64,000 nt of DNA from Lolium rigidum (GCF_022539505.1 NC_061514.1:244082124-244146123); one strand, 5' to 3'. Shown: positions 43,700 to 56,825, numbered from the stretch's first letter. Translations and numbers: made by a program. Notes: generated from the letters alone by a model not told the origin.

Positions 43700-45215
43700 T
43701 GATGACCCACAAGTATAGGGGGTGTATCGTAGTATCTTCGATAAGTAAGAATGTCGATCCCAACGAGGAGCAGAAGGTGTTGACAAGCAGTTTCGATGAA
43801 GGATTCACCTGTAAATGCTCACAGACAAGTATTCAGGGGGTTTTGATGTAACAGTTGAATAAAGTACGAGTATGTAAAGTGCGAGAGTAACAATTGCAGC
43901 GAGTGGCCCAATCCTTTTTAGCACAAAGGACAAGCCGGTTTGTTTACTTATAATGACCAAACGTTCTCGAGGACACATGGGATTTTAGTCTAGTGCTTTC
44001 GCTACATACGGCTAAATAATCTTCATTGTTATGATAAGTGTTGTGTGGGTGAACCTATGCTAATGTACCGCCCTTCCTAGGACTAAATACATACTTGTGA
44101 TTATACCCCTTGCAAGCATCCGCAACTACAAGAAAGTAATTAAGAATAAATCTAACCACAGCCTTAAACTCGAGATCCTGCGATCCCTCCTGCATCGATA
44201 TACCAACGGGGGTTTAGGTTTCTGTCACTCCGGCAACCCCGCAATTAGCAAACGAATACAAGATGCATTCCCCTAGGCCCATAAATGGTGAAGTGTCATG
44301 TAGTCGACGTTCACATGACACCACTAGAAGAATAACACCACAACTTAAATATCACACCATTGAATATTACTCAACCATAGTTCACTACTAACAATTAGAC
44401 TTCACCCATGTCCTCAAGAACTAAACGAACTACTCACGAGACATCATATGGAACATGATCAGAGGTGATATGATGATGAATAACAATCTGAACATAAACT
44501 TGGTTCAATGGTTTCACTCAATAGCATCAACAACAAGTATAAATAGATACCGGGAGAGTTTCCCCTATCAAACAATCAAGATCAAACCCAAATTGCTACG
44601 GCGGTGACGAGGTGCTGCGGAGGAGATGGCGGTGATGATGGTGGAGATGATGATGATGGTGATGGCGATGATGTCCAGCTCGATGACGGTGACGATGGCG
44701 TCGATTTCCCCTCCCGGAGGGGAATTTCCCCGTCGGATTCCCGCCCGCCGGAGAGCTCTTTTCTCTCTCGGTGTTCTCCGCCCCGCGAGGCGGGCTGTAA
44801 CTCTTCGCGAGGTACCCTCTGTGGCTTAGGTTTTCGGGACGAAGGGTTTGGCGAAGAAAAGGAGGCGAAAGGGGTCGTGGGCCCCCAGACCACATGGCGG
44901 CGCGGCCGGGGCCCGGGCCGCGCCGCCCTAGGGTGTGGGCCCACCATGGCTCCTCCCCGGCTCCTCCTTCCGGCTTCCTTCGTCATCTTGAAAAATAGGA
45001 TTTTTGGTATAATTTCCTTCCACAGTTGATCTTCCGAAATATTGCGTTCGACGGTGCTTTTTCCAGCGAGAATCCTGGCTCCGGCGTTCGATCCTCCAAT
45101 AATGATGAAACATGCAAAATAGATGAAATAACATAAGTATTGTGTCCCAATATGAAATATATCGATGAATAACAGCAAATTATGATATAAATAGTGATGC
45201 AATTTGGACGTATCA
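43700..45215 (-). repeat. 3' LTR of element C
   Basis: This 1516-bp LTR is closely similar to 52726-54240 and to the LTRs of element A. The GC-rich hairpin is at 44896-44930. The TGG/GAT triplet-rich stretch at 44620-44700 corresponds to the TCATC-rich tract in A. Confidence 0.9.
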
Positions 45216-45230
45216 ACTCCCCCCAAGCTT
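45216..45230 (-). promoter_or_regulatory. Polypurine tract of element C
   Basis: The complement reads AAGCTTGGGGGGAGT next to the 3' LTR. Confidence 0.8.
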
Positions 45231-46956
45231 AGACTTCGCTTGTCCCCAAGCGAAACTGAACTCGATAGACATGACCACATGTTTATGGAGTGAAGAGTCG
45301 ATAAACAAAATACGGACAAGAAGCATCATATTCATTCTCACAAGACATTATAGTAAACAACTTCTTCATATAACTCAATCTTGAAACAAGTATAAAGTAG
45401 TCACAAGTAAAGGTGCATAAGGAATCATAATTGGTGATGGCAAACTTTGTTCTTGGTCAGAGAACATTTAACAAATTATATTCATCTATTGAGCAGGTGC
45501 TCTCATATTAACAGACTGATGGTAATCTTGCATACTCAATCATAATGGTCTCTTCATAATCATTGATAACTTGCAAAGCTATATTCATTCAGATAAAACT
45601 TGTACTAAACAAGGAAGAATAAAAGACATGATGTAGCAAATCACAATATAATGGTTTGATCACAACTACTCAAATGCTTGCTTGAGATGGAGAGAAATAG
45701 GTTTACCGACTCAACATAAAGTAAAAGACAGGCCCTTCGCAGAGGGAAGCGAGAGATTAAATCATGTGCTAGAGCTTTTTCAGTTTTGAAATCATATAAA
45801 GAGAGTAAAAGTAAAGTTTGAGAGGTGTTTGTTGTTGTCAACGATCTGGTAGCGGGTACTCTAACCCCCTTGCCAAACAAACCTCCAAAGAGCGGCTCCC
45901 ATGAAGGACGTTATCTCTACCAGACAAGGTAGATCATCCCTCTTCTCTTTTGTTTACACATGTATTTTAGTTTATTTAAGGGTTGACACTCCTCCCAACC
46001 TTTGCTTACACAAGCCATGGCTAACCGAATCCTCGGGTGCCTTCCAACAATCTCATACCATGGAGGAGTGTCTATTGCAAAATTAAGTTGCTTACCGATG
46101 AATCAGGGCAAAACATGTGAAGAGAATTATTAATGAAAGTTAATTAATTGGGGCTGGGAACCCCGTTGCCAGCTCTTATTGCAAAATTATAGGATAAGTG
46201 GATGAAGCCACTAGTCCATTAGTGGAGGCTGCTTAACAAGACTGAAAGATAAAACACCACATACTTCCTCATGAGCTATAAAACATTGACACAAATAAGA
46301 AGTAATAAGTTTTGAATTGTTCAAAGGTAGCACATGAAGTATTTACTTGGAATGGCAGAAAATACCATGCAGTAGGTAGGTATGGTGGACACAGATGGCA
46401 TAGGTTTGGGTTCGGGTTTGGATGCACGAGAAGTATTCCCTCTCAGTACAGGTCTTTGGCTAGCAAGGTTAATTAGCAAGCATAAGAGTCGAGGGAAACA
46501 AACAAATATACATATGATAGAAACAATCATGCATCTTCCTTGTAAGCACAAACAATTTTAACTTCAAAATAATGAGCTATGAGCTAACAAGAAAGACAAT
46601 GAAACATCTACATGTATTTCTCTTTTCTATTTAAACCTCAAAGTGTTGTTGCTATTGACCAATGCTAAGTTTGCCAAAACCAAATAGATTTACTCAATGC
46701 TCCCAAAGTGGTACCAATACTAAAATCAAGATCAATCATATAGCAGAAATTGCAAACTAAAATAAAGTGTGCAATATGTAAATGATAAGACTTCTCATTA
46801 ATATTCCATAACGATAACTCACACCAAGGGATACATAGACAACTAAAGGAGAGATACTCCACACTGCAACCCATCTCATATGATAACTTCCCTACTCATG
46901 ATATGACACTACTTGACAATAAAAGTAAAAGGTAGTGATAATGTGATACCGCGGCA
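45231..46956 (-). other. Long 3' noncoding region of element C
   Basis: No gene. It contains conserved block 2 (45654-45794) and block 1 (46323-46469), both as in element A. An internal AAGCTTGGGGG motif (complement of 46957-46969) marks its upstream border. Confidence 0.7.
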
Positions 46957-47174
46957 CTCCCCCAAGCTTGGAACAAACCAAGGGGATGCCAATACCGATG
47001 ATGAATTACTCCTTTGGTGATGGTGGTGATGAATTCCCGACAAGCTTCTCAATAAGCTCCCGAAGCTCGTCAATCCCGTATATGAGATTGCGAATCATCT
47101 CCGAATTGTGCTCGACGCGGTTAGAGAGTCCGTCTAATGGCGAGTCCCAGCTCTTGGAGTTATTTCCCCACTCT

Positions 47175-47552
47175 TCAGCCTCGGGCTCCTTTTCTCCTGC
47201 GAGTGTTAGAGCGATCTATATCCCACTGGCTAGGCAATGCTGCCTTGGGAGTCCCTTCAATTTGATTATTGAAAATTAGATTGTGGAAGGGGTGATGAGT
47301 GCCTGATGGAGATGTTTTCGGAGCTAGATAATGACGTGGTACCGCCCCTCCAGTGCGAATTCTTGCGCTCTTGTTTGCACTAAAAGTGTTGTCCACCACC
47401 TTGATGCTTGCAATTGTAGCACGCGGGTGTGCACGCGAATCTTCCTCCACCTCTTCTTCATCCTCTTCCTTGACGTCCTTGTCTTCCTTTTTCCACCCAA
47501 GATCTCGATCTTCTTCATCTGGGAACTCCTTGCCCTTGTTCTTGGAGACCAT
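47175..47552 (-). CDS. Extra ORF downstream of pol (element C)
   Basis: This 125-residue frame starts MVSKNKGKEFPDEEDRDLG and is very acidic in its first half (EEDEEEVEEDSR). No domain is recognised. The frame stops at 47175, but the sequence up to about 47010 still codes, in another frame, for an end similar to element A's PPSPPKE. A frameshift in the last third is therefore likely. Most of the protein cannot be aligned by eye with element A's ORF at 13761-14201. Confidence 0.4.
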   Translation of the reverse strand: MVSKNKGKEFPDEEDRDLGWKKEDKDVKEEDEEEVEEDSRAHPRATIASIKVVDNTFSANKSARIRTGGAVPRHYLAPKTSPSGTHHPFHNLIFNNQIEGTPKAALPSQWDIDRSNTRRRKGARG

Positions 47553-47599
47553 GGTGCTTCTAGACTAAAAACAGATCCTGGCAGAAACAGCTCGAAACA

Positions 47600-47768
47600 A
47601 AACACGTCGAAAACACGATATACGGACCTCCAGGGGTCCGGGGGATTATATAGCAAAAATTTTCTCGACAAAAGGAAAGTACCAGATCGAACCAGAGTCG
47701 GAAAGGGGCGACGGGGCGGCCAGACCATAGGTCGGCGCGGGCCCTGGCTTGGCCGCGCCGGCCTATGG
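47600..47768 (-). promoter_or_regulatory. Candidate internal promoter behind pol (element C)
   Basis: In minus-strand order it has a GC-rich hairpin (47724-47768), a TATA-like CTATATAAT (47645-47653) and the CGGACC/GGTCCG hairpin (47623-47640), then the ATG at 47552. The same order and spacing are found in element A. Confidence 0.5.
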
Positions 47769-47886
47769 TGGCACGCCCTCGTGCGTCCTTTCCACTCCGT
47801 TTCGAACTCGTAATTTCTCATATTTTCCAAAAACAGAGAAAATATTGTTCGGAAAGTAAATTGCGTCCTTTTCATTACCAGTACTG

Positions 47887-49537
47887 TTACCTATTCGAAG
47901 TTGAGTTCGGCGGATTGTCAATTTGTCCTTTGATGAAAGCTTCCGGTGTTTCCACTCGAATGATATCAACATCAACATTATAAGAATCACCTGAGATATA
48001 ATGCTTGAGTCTTTGTCCATTCACCACTTGCGTGGCATCGCCCTGGAGAGAGCTAATCTTGATTGCTCCTGAGCGATACACCTCCTCGACAACATATGGT
48101 CCTTCCCATTTCGAGAGTAATTTCCCTGCAAAGAATCTGAGACGAGACCGATACGATAGGACTTTATCCCCAATATTAAACTCTCTTTTGATGATCCTTC
48201 TATCATGCCATTTTTTAACTTTTTCTTTAAAGAGTTTAGCATTTTCATAAGCTTCACTTCTCCATTCATCGAGGGAACTTAATTGTAACAACCTCTTATC
48301 ACCGGCAAGTTTAGGATCTTTATTTAATTCTCTAACAGACTCGATAAGCTTTGTGTTCTAGTTCTAAAGGTAAATGACAAGCTTTTCCGTAAACCATTTT
48401 ATAAGGTGACATTCCCATGGGGTTTTTATAAGCAGTTCTATAAGCCCATAGTGCATCCTTCAATTTACTAGCCCAATTCTTTCTAGATTTATTAACGGTT
48501 TTCTGCAAGATAGATTTAATCTCTCTATTTGATAATTCTACTTGACCACTAGTTTGAGGATGATAAGCGGAAGCAATTCTATGATTAATACCATACTTAG
48601 CAAGAGTTTTTCTAAAACCTCCATGAATAAAGTGAGAACCTCCATCAGTCATAATATATCTAGGTACTCCAAATCTAGGAAAAATAATATCTAAAAGCAT
48701 TTTTAAAGAGGTCTCACCATCAGCACTTTTTGTAGGTATGGCTTCCACCCATTTAGTAACGTAATCAACGGCAACAAGTATATGAGTGTTACCTTTTGAA
48801 GAGGGAAAAGGTCCCATGAAGTCAAATCCCCAACAATCAAACGGTTCAATAACAAGAGTATAATTCATAGGCATTTCATTGCGTCTGGAGATATTACCAA
48901 CCCTTTGGCATTCATCACAAGATAAAATAAACTTTCTCGCATCCTTGAAGAGAGTTGGCCAATAAAAACCTGATTGTAGAACTTTTTGCGCGGTTCTATC
49001 TCCGGCGTGATGTCCTCCATAAGCACTGCCATGACATTTACTCAATATCTCTTGTTGTTCATATTCGGGAACACATCTTCGCATAATACCATCTACTCCT
49101 TCTTTATATAAGTGTGGATCATCCCAGAAATAATGCCTCAAATCATAAAAGAATTTCCTCCTTTGCTGAGCTGAAAAGGTTGGAGGCAAGTACTTGGAAA
49201 CAATAAAGTTAGCATAATCAGCATACCAAGGACTGTCTCGCGAGCTCACCTTTATCACAGCCAATTGTTCATTTGGAAAACTATCATTAACAGGAACGGG
49301 ATCATAAGCAATATTTTCCAATCTAGACAAGTTATCAGCAACAGGATTATCAGCACCTTTCCTATCTACAATATGTAAATCAAATTCTTGCAAAAGAAGT
49401 ACCCATCTAATAAGCCTCGGCTTAGCATCTTTCTTTGTCATTAGGTATCTAATTGCAGCATGATCAGTATGAATAGTGACTTTTGAATCAACAATATAAG
49501 ATCTAAATTTATCACAAGCAAAGACTACAGCCAACAA
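47887..49537 (-). pseudogene. RNase H end and integrase of element C
   Basis: A 401-codon frame (49537-48332) begins within RNase H ([24 protein letters not shown]). It runs through the integrase zinc domain (CDECQRVGN) and the catalytic core with all three acidic residues in place ([29 protein letters not shown]). One extra base near 48335 shifts the frame after LELEHKAY; the C-terminal part continues in 48291-47887 (LQLSSLDEWRSEAYENAK to TPEAFIKGQID). Confidence 0.85.
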
Positions 49538-51601
49538 TTCTTTTTCAGTTGTAGCATAATTTCTTTGAGCAGCATCAAGAGTTTTACTAGCATAATGAAT
49601 AACATTCAGTTTTTATCTACTCGCTGTCCAAGAACAGCGCCTACAGCAAAATCACTAGCATCACACATAATTTCAAATGGTAAATTCCAATCAGGAGGTT
49701 CAACTATAGGAGCAGTTGTTAAGGCTTTCTTAAGAGTTTCAAAAGCTTCCTTACAATCATCATCAAAAACAAATGGTACATCTTTTTGAAGAAGATTAGT
49801 AAGAGGCTTTGAAATCTTGGAGAAATCTTTAATAAACCTCCTATAAAACCCAAGCATGACCAAGAACACTACGAATACCTTTAACATCCCTCGGATAGGG
49901 CATCTTCTCAATTGCTTCAACTTTAGCTCTATCAACTTCAATACCTCTTTCAGAAATTTTATGTCCCAATACAATTCCTTCATTAACCATAAAGTGGCAT
50001 TTCTCCCAATTAAGAACAAGGTTAGTTTCTTCACATCTCTGCAAAACTTTATCAAGGTTTCGCAAGCAACTATCAAAAGAATTCCCATAAACGAGAAAAA
50101 TCATCCATGAATACCTCTACAATACTTTCACAAAAACCATGAAAAATAGCGGACATGCATCTTTGAAAAGTAGCAGGAGCATTACATAAACCAAAAGGCA
50201 TACGTCTATAAGCATAAGTTCCATAGGGACAAGTAAAGGTGGTTTTCTCTTGATCTTTAGCTTTAACGACAATTTGTGAAAATCCAGAATAACCATCAAG
50301 AAAGCAAAAAATGAGTATTTTTAGACAATCTTTCTAGCATTTGATCAATAAATGGTAAAGGGTAATGATCTTTCTTAGTAACTTTATTAACTTTTCGAAA
50401 ATCAATGCACATTCTATACCCTACAACTACTCTTTGAGGAATGAGCTCATCATTATCATTAGGCACAACGATCATACCTCCTTTCTTGGGAACGCGAGTG
50501 CACAGGACTAACCCATCTACTATCGGCAATAGGATATATAATACCAGCTTCAAGAAGTCGTAATACCTCATTCCTTACCACTTCCTTCATCTTAGGAATT
50601 AGACGACGCCGAGGTTCAACAACGAGGCTTCGCATCATCTTCCATATTAATGGCGTGTTGGCAAATAGAGGGAGAAATCCCCTTCAAATCATCAAGAGTG
50701 TAGCCAATAGCTCCTCGGTGTTTCTTCAATATTTGCAATAATCTTTCTTCTTCAAACTCGTAAGCTTAGAACTAATAATAACAGGATATATTTTCTTATC
50801 ATCAATATGAGCATACTTAAGATTATCACGCAAAGGCTTTAAATCAAAAACAGGATCTTCCTTAGGTGGCGGTGTTGTACCCAAATCTTCCACCGGTAAA
50901 TCGTGCTTGAGAATAGGTTGGCGAAGAAAGATTTCCTCAAGTTCATCTCTTTCTTTCCTAAAAATTTCACTCTCGCTACCCTCCAAATGTTGCTGCAAAG
51001 GATTGTTAGGAACAAGAACAATAGATGCACATTGCTCCATTTTAAAATCATTACTAGGAAAATCAGCTTTATAAGGAGTTTTAGTAAATTTAGAGAAGTT
51101 AAACTCATAAGATTCACCAGCAAATTTAGTCAAAATTTTCTCTTTCTTGCAATCTATAATAGCTCCACAAGTATTTAGAAAAGGTCTACCAAAAATGATA
51201 GGACAATAATCACTAGCGACGAGAACCAAGTACCAAAAAGTCAGCAGGATATTTAATCTTACCGCATAAAACTTCCACATCTCGGACAATACCAATTGGT
51301 GAAATAGTTTCTCTATTAGCCAGCTGAATAACCACATTAATATCTTCAAGTTCACAAGAATCAATTTCGTGCATAATTTCCGTGTAGAGCTCATACGGAA
51401 TAGCACTAACACTTGCACCAATATCACATAATCCATAATAGCAATGATCACCAATTTTAACAGATAGCATAGGAACACTAGCTTGTTTGGGTTTATTAGG
51501 ATGCGAAACAATATTAGAAGCATCTTCACGTGAAAATAATATGACCATCCTCCACATTTTCGAGTCACAAGATCTTTAACAATTGCAACGAACAGGTTCA
51601 A
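49538..51601 (-). pseudogene. Protease and reverse transcriptase of element C
   Basis: The protease part (51557-51213) has CDIGAS; its second half (CPIIFGRPFL) is in another frame after a frameshift near 51220. A linker frame follows to 50726. The RT frame 50571-50296 has [21 protein letters not shown], then breaks near 50310 (FCFLDGYS region). An extra base just after FMDDF (about 50098) shifts the frame again, before [16 protein letters not shown] further break lies near 49860. The enzyme cannot be made from this copy. Confidence 0.85.
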
Positions 51602-51659
51602 TTTTTATTTGTTCTTCGGAGTTCTACGAGTTTCTTTTCACTTTTATGAACCGCACTAT

Positions 51660-52609
51660 TTATAACGAGTACTCTTTCATTTTAGCAGGAAAAGGAGTTT
51701 TTTCAATATAGGCTTCAGGAATAACACAATCAGCAGTTTCAATTACAACACACTTATTAATAGATGAATCAATTTTATCTTTGTATGGTTCATGATACTT
51801 ATCAAAATTCTTCTTAGGCAATTCATAATGAGAGGCAAAAGCTTTATAAAGATTTACAGCAACTTGAGAATCAAGACCATATGTAGCACTCATATTACGA
51901 AATTTATCAGTATCCATAAAAGCTTCAATGCATTTATAATCATAAATTATACCTGATTCTCTATCTTTGTCGTTCTCCCAACCTTCAGTATTTTCTTGGA
52001 TCCGATCAAGAAGGTCCCTTTTAAACTCTTCTTTGTTGCGTGTAAATGATCCGGAACAAGAAGTATCCGGCAAGGTCTTGTCTTGAAAAGAAAGTCTTGC
52101 ATAGAAATTATCAATAATAATATTACCGGGAAGCTCATGAATGGGGCATTTGAGCATTAAAGACTTCAATCTCCCCCAAGCTTGGGCAATACTCTCTCCA
52201 TCATGAGGCCAAAAATTATATATGCGATTCCGATCCTTATGAATTTCACTTGGAGGATAGAACTTAGAATAAAACCGGGGTACAATATCATTCCATTCAA
52301 GAGAATCCCCATTATCCAGTAATTTATACCAATGCGCCGCCTTACCGGACAGCGATATAGAGAATAGCTTCTTCCTAACTTCATTCATAGCAATACCTGC
52401 ACACTTGAATAACCCGCATAATTCATGCAAAAACAGTAAATGATCACCAGGATGGACAGTTCCATCCCCTTCATAGCGGTTATCCATAACATGTTCAATA
52501 ATTTTCGTTGGTATTTTATATGGTATTACTTCCTCACCGGCGCCTCATCCACTACCGTTGCAGTAGTAGTAGATTTCCCAAATAGAAAATGAAGAGAAGA
52601 TCTCTCCAT
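51660..52609 (-). pseudogene. gag of element C
   Basis: The ATG at 52607-52609 starts MERSSLHFLFGK, but an indel near 52545 shifts the frame. The main frame 52487-51660 carries the gag domain (HPGDHLLFLHELCGLF, GKAAHWYKLL, WNDIVPRFYSKFYPP) and continues through MDTDKFRNMSATYGLDSQ, the stretch deleted in element A. Confidence 0.85.
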
Positions 52610-52696
52610 AATGACTTATAGCAGACAGGCAGAAATAAAATCAGCACAACGAGTAAAGGTTTTCCTTACCAATTCCACTTACCAATAGCGCTTCAC

Positions 52697-52714
52697 TCCC
52701 CGGCAACGGCGCCA
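52697..52714 (-). promoter_or_regulatory. Primer binding site, tRNA-Asp type (element C)
   Basis: The complement reads TGGCGCCGTTGCCGGGGA, 11 bp inside the 5' LTR. Confidence 0.85.
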
Positions 52715-52725
52715 GAAAATAGTCT

Positions 52726-54240
52726 TGATGACCCACAAGTATAGGGGGTGTATCGTAGTATCTTCGATAAGTAGGAATGTCGATCCCAACGAGGAGCAGA
52801 AGGTGTTGACAAGCAGTTTCGATGAAGGATTCACTGTAAATGCTCACAGACAAGTATTCAGGGGGTTTTGATGTAACAGTTGAATAAAGTACGAGTATGT
52901 AAAGTGCGAGAGTAACAATTGCAGCGAGTGGCCCAATCCTTTTTAGCACAAAGGACAAGCCGGTTTGTTTACTTATAATGACCAAACGTTCTCGAGGACA
53001 CATGGGATTTTAGTCTAGTGCTTTCGCTACATACGGCTAAATAATCTTCATTGTTATGATAAGTGTTGTGTGGGTGAACCTATGCTAATGTACCGCCCTT
53101 CCTAGGACTAAATACATACTTGTTATTATACCCCTTGCAAGCATCCGCAACTACAAGAAAGTAATTAAGAATAAATCTAACCACAGCCTTAAACTCTGAG
53201 ATCCTGCGATCCCTCCTGCATCGATATACCAACGGGGGTTTAGGTTTCTGTCACTTCGGCAACCCCGCAATTAGCAAACGAATACAAGATGCATTCCCCT
53301 AGGCCCATAAATGGTGAAGTGTCATGTAGTCGACGTTCACATGACACCACTAGAAGAATAACACCACAACTTAAATATCACACCATTGAATATTACTCAA
53401 CCATAGTTCACTACTAACAATTAGACTTCACCCATGTCCTCAAGAACTAAACGAACTACTCACGAGACATCATATGGAACATGATCAGAGGTGATATGAT
53501 GATGAATAACAATCTGAACATAAACTTGGTTCAATGGTTTCACTCAATAGCATCAACAACAAGTATAAATAGATACCGGGAGAGTTTCCCCTATCAAACA
53601 ATCAAGATCAAACCCAAATTGCTACGGCGGTGACGAGGTGCTGCGGAGGAGATGGCGGTGATGATGGTGGAGATGATGATGATGGTGATGGCGATGATGT
53701 CCAGCTCGATGACGGTGACGATGGCGTCGATTTCCCCTCCCGGAGGGAATTTCCCCGTCGGATTCCTGCCCGCCGGAGAGCTCTTTTCTCTCTGGTGTTC
53801 TCCGCCCCGCAGAGGCGGCTGTAACTCTTCGCGAGGTACCCTCTGTGGCTTAGGTTTTCGGGACGAAGGGTTTGGCGAAGAAAAGGAGGCGAAAGGGGTC
53901 GTGGGCCCCCCAGACCACATGGCGGCGCGGCCAGGGCCTGGGCCGCGCCGCCCTAGGGTGTGGGCCCACCATGGCTCCTCCTGGCTCCTCCTTCTGGCTT
54001 CCTTCGTCATCTTGAAAAATAGGATTTTTGGTATAATTTCCTTCCACAGTTGATCTTCCGAAATATTGCGTTCTGACGGTGCTTTTTCCAGCGGAATCTC
54101 GGCTCCGGCGTTCGATCCTCCAATAATGATGAAACATGCAAAATAGATGAAATAACATAAGTATTGTGTCCCAATATGAAATATATCGATGAATAACAGC
54201 AAATTATGATATAAAATAGTGATGCAATTTGGACGTATCA
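52726..54240 (-). repeat. 5' LTR of element C
   Basis: This 1515-bp LTR has its GC-rich hairpin at 53921-53953. It is followed on the right by the target duplication GGCCG. Confidence 0.9.
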
Positions 54241-54902
54241 GGCCGCCGCCCCGGCATCCCAACTCTGCCCGCTGCAGCACCGAGGGAAGCAAGAAACACC
54301 GCCGCGAGGACCTACAAACCCCAAAGAAGGCCAGAGAGGTAGCCGCCGGCCACCATGGCCGCCGGGTACCAGATCTGGGAGCGAACTGGGCCTAGCAGGG
54401 CCCGGGGCCCCTGCCCCAACCCGCACGCAGGGCAGCCAGGGAGGCCACCCAGACCACGCCTCGCCCTGCTCCATCCCTGAAGGCCTCGCCACCGCCGGCT
54501 CGCCCGGCCGTGGCCGCCGAAGTTCGCGCCGCCGTGCTCGACGCCCTGATCCCGCCGCCGGCCGAGCTCACGCCGCCCAGCACCACAGACGCCTCCGCTG
54601 GAGCCGCCGCCGCCCTGAGTGCGCCCAACACACAGAGCCACCACGCCGCCGCCGGAGCAGCCGCGCCGCCACGCCCCCTGCCAGCGTCGCGCCCCTTCGC
54701 GACGAGACCGCCCGCGCCGGCGACACCGCGAGGAGGGGAGAGGTGCCCCGCCGCCGTCGGCGCCCCGAGCTTCGCCCGGCGGCGCCCTCCTGGCGGCGGC
54801 GAAGCGGGGGAGGGGGAGAAGAGCTCGGCGGCCGCGGCGATTTAGGGTTTCGCCCTGGGCCTCGCGGGAACCAAGGGACGAAACCTTTCTCTGCATCGTA
54901 TT

Positions 54903-55884
54903 CAATGTGGTTCCATCAGTTGGCACAAACTGGTACAGATTTGGTTTACCCACTGGACCGTGATCTGTGTCTTCTGTTCCTTATGTGGAAGAGGGCAACG
55001 CACACGGCATGGTCAAGGTCAAGCCGCCACGGCGGCGTTGGTGGCCAGGAGCGCCTTCTCGTGCAGCATCTCCGGCGTTGCATGAATCACCGAGAAGACC
55101 TCGGCCGGGCGCGTCTCCAGGTCCCCCATCCTGGGCGGCGCCATGCGGGGTGGAGGGCGAGCGTCGGGCCTTGCAGCAACAGTGGCGTTCCGGGAGGGAC
55201 GGCTCGTGGTTGCAGCTGCAGCGGCCGGGTGGAGGCCACCTAGCCCGGCCACGAGCGAGCGAGAGGTTGAAGATGAGCGGCGCGGGGCCGCCCGACGGCG
55301 GGGCTGGTGTCTGCAATTCCCGATCCAGATCAGATGGTTGCGCCGCGGCCGAGACCAGCAAGGCCAGAGTAAAACCCCATAGTAGCTTGGGAGTAGGAGA
55401 GGGCCGACAGAGCAGGGGACGCTGGTGCCGGAATGAGAAGGATGTGGCCGCCGCCGCGAGCGGGATAAGAAACACACCACCGCAGGCTCCGTCACAACGA
55501 CGCTGGATGGGAAACGCATGGCCGTCACATCCTGGTCCACCGTAATATACGCGTATCCTCCTATTCTATTAATGTCTACTTGTCGTAGCAACTTAAAGTA
55601 TCCTGACAGAGGTAGGTCTCAAGACCAAATGGCTGCAAATGGTTGGTTCATAAAAGGAGCTCATCTGAGCTCGGGATCAGTTCTGGTTTTCCCCCCATAT
55701 TCCTACTTCATACATCTTCTCCTTTCTGAGACTTCGACGAGTTCAGTCCGGACACGACCGATTTCAGTGCTCACTTCGATCCAAATTAATTGTACTTCCT
55801 GAAGATTTCAGTTGTGATTGACTAAAGATTTGTTCATGTCGGGTTTTAAGTAGGCTAATTTGTTGTGTCATGTGTGGCATATCA
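54903..55884. other. DNA beyond LINE-like insertion 2; possible short minus-strand exon
   Basis: This sequence was joined to the end of the plus-strand LEA_2-like gene before insertion 2. Most of it shows no gene. On the minus strand, 55129-55019 encodes MGDLETRPAEVFSVIHAT and ends in LATNAAVAA before a stop; upstream is GC-rich, leader-like sequence. It might be a first exon or a captured gene fragment. I do not recognise it. Confidence 0.35.
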
Positions 55885-56825
55885 TTTTTTGGATAAGGGA
55901 ATATATTAATATCAAGAGATACCAAATACACCCAGTCTCTGCAACAACGCACCACCTTAATGGCACTACGGATGCACACAACCAAAAAAAAAAGAAAATA
56001 AAACTAAGAAACAAAAGTCCCGCTACAGTATCTCAGGCCTAACAACATCAATACATCCACCGCCATGACAACACCTGAATTACGGACTCTTCAAAAAACG
56101 ACGCCTCCAAGAAGGAAACAGTGCTCAAACACCGTCGTCGCCCGATCAAAGATCTTGGGTTTTCACCCTGAAGATAGTCCCCGCTTTCAAAACAATGCCT
56201 CCACCAAGGTCATTGCCAGGCACAATCAGTTAAGGCCAGACCTTGGGTTTTCACCCTGAAAGGTAGGATTCTGCACTTCACCTGTGTTGTCGCCCCCACT
56301 TTTATACCGCTGATGTGAATCCCGGAACACCAAGCAAGCCCCTCAACAGCGTGGAGACTTGAACCTCCCTTAGCTAGTCCTCCCCTCCGGCCTTCATGAA
56401 ATTCTCTTCTTTCGACTTTCATCATGGATCCATAGTCACTTGATGTCAACACAGAAAAAGAGCTTCGCGCCGCTCCCTCCAGAACCAATCGGTCGGAATA
56501 AAAACATGGGTGAGCATGACCGAATACCTCCGATCCAGCAAACTCCAGGCAAAGCACTGTTACATTCGCCGGCGAGCCTTCCGGAACTCAACCCCCCGGC
56601 CAGATCACGAGTCCAGGCCTCCGGTAGGTCCTCCTCTTCACGCAAGAGAGGCCCTAGGACCGCCGCCTTTATTCAGGTCGGACCCCCACGTCGGCGACCA
56701 TCCCGGGCTGGCCAATCTAACCCTCCACCGGCGACACCATCGCCGGCTTCCATGCTCCTCCATCTCGCCGCCGGATCGCGGTGATAGATCAAGGATCCAC
56801 CATCACCAACCACAGGCTGACCCTC
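55885..56825 (-). mobile_element. GC-rich LINE-like insertion 3, interrupted by element D
   Basis: The left border is a T-run (55885-55891) followed by the complement of a LINE-like tail (GATATTAATATATTCCC). It shares GATCTTGGGTTTTCACCC (56152-, and again near 56243) with insertion 2. The right part is cut by element D, so the far end and target duplication are outside the window. No domain is recognisable in its open frames. Confidence 0.55.

Larger units (their letters stand above)
43700..54240 (-). mobile_element. Gypsy (Athila-type) LTR retrotransposon C
   Basis: This is a complete minus-strand element of the same family as A. LTRs lie at 52726-54240 (5') and 43700-45215 (3'); the target duplication GGCCG is at 43695-43699 and 54241-54245. 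Gag, protease, RT, integrase and the extra ORF are all present but frameshifted in places. The integrase catalytic core is intact, in contrast to element A. Confidence 0.92.
42952..54891 (-). mobile_element. GC-rich LINE-like insertion 2, split by element C
   Basis: It is flanked by the 11-bp direct repeat TGCATCGTATT (42941-42951 and 54892-54902). The element parts are 42952-43699 and 54246-54891, about 1.39 kb together. Minus-strand orientation: its 5' end (near 54850) reads GGGCGAAACCCTAAATCGCC and its 3' end has a TTTGTTAATTCAAAG word and an A-run. The long open frames in it (for example 43024-43680) show only low-complexity GC-rich composition and no known domain. The motif GATCTTGGGTTTTCAC (43448-) is shared with insertion 3. 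Confidence 0.65.
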
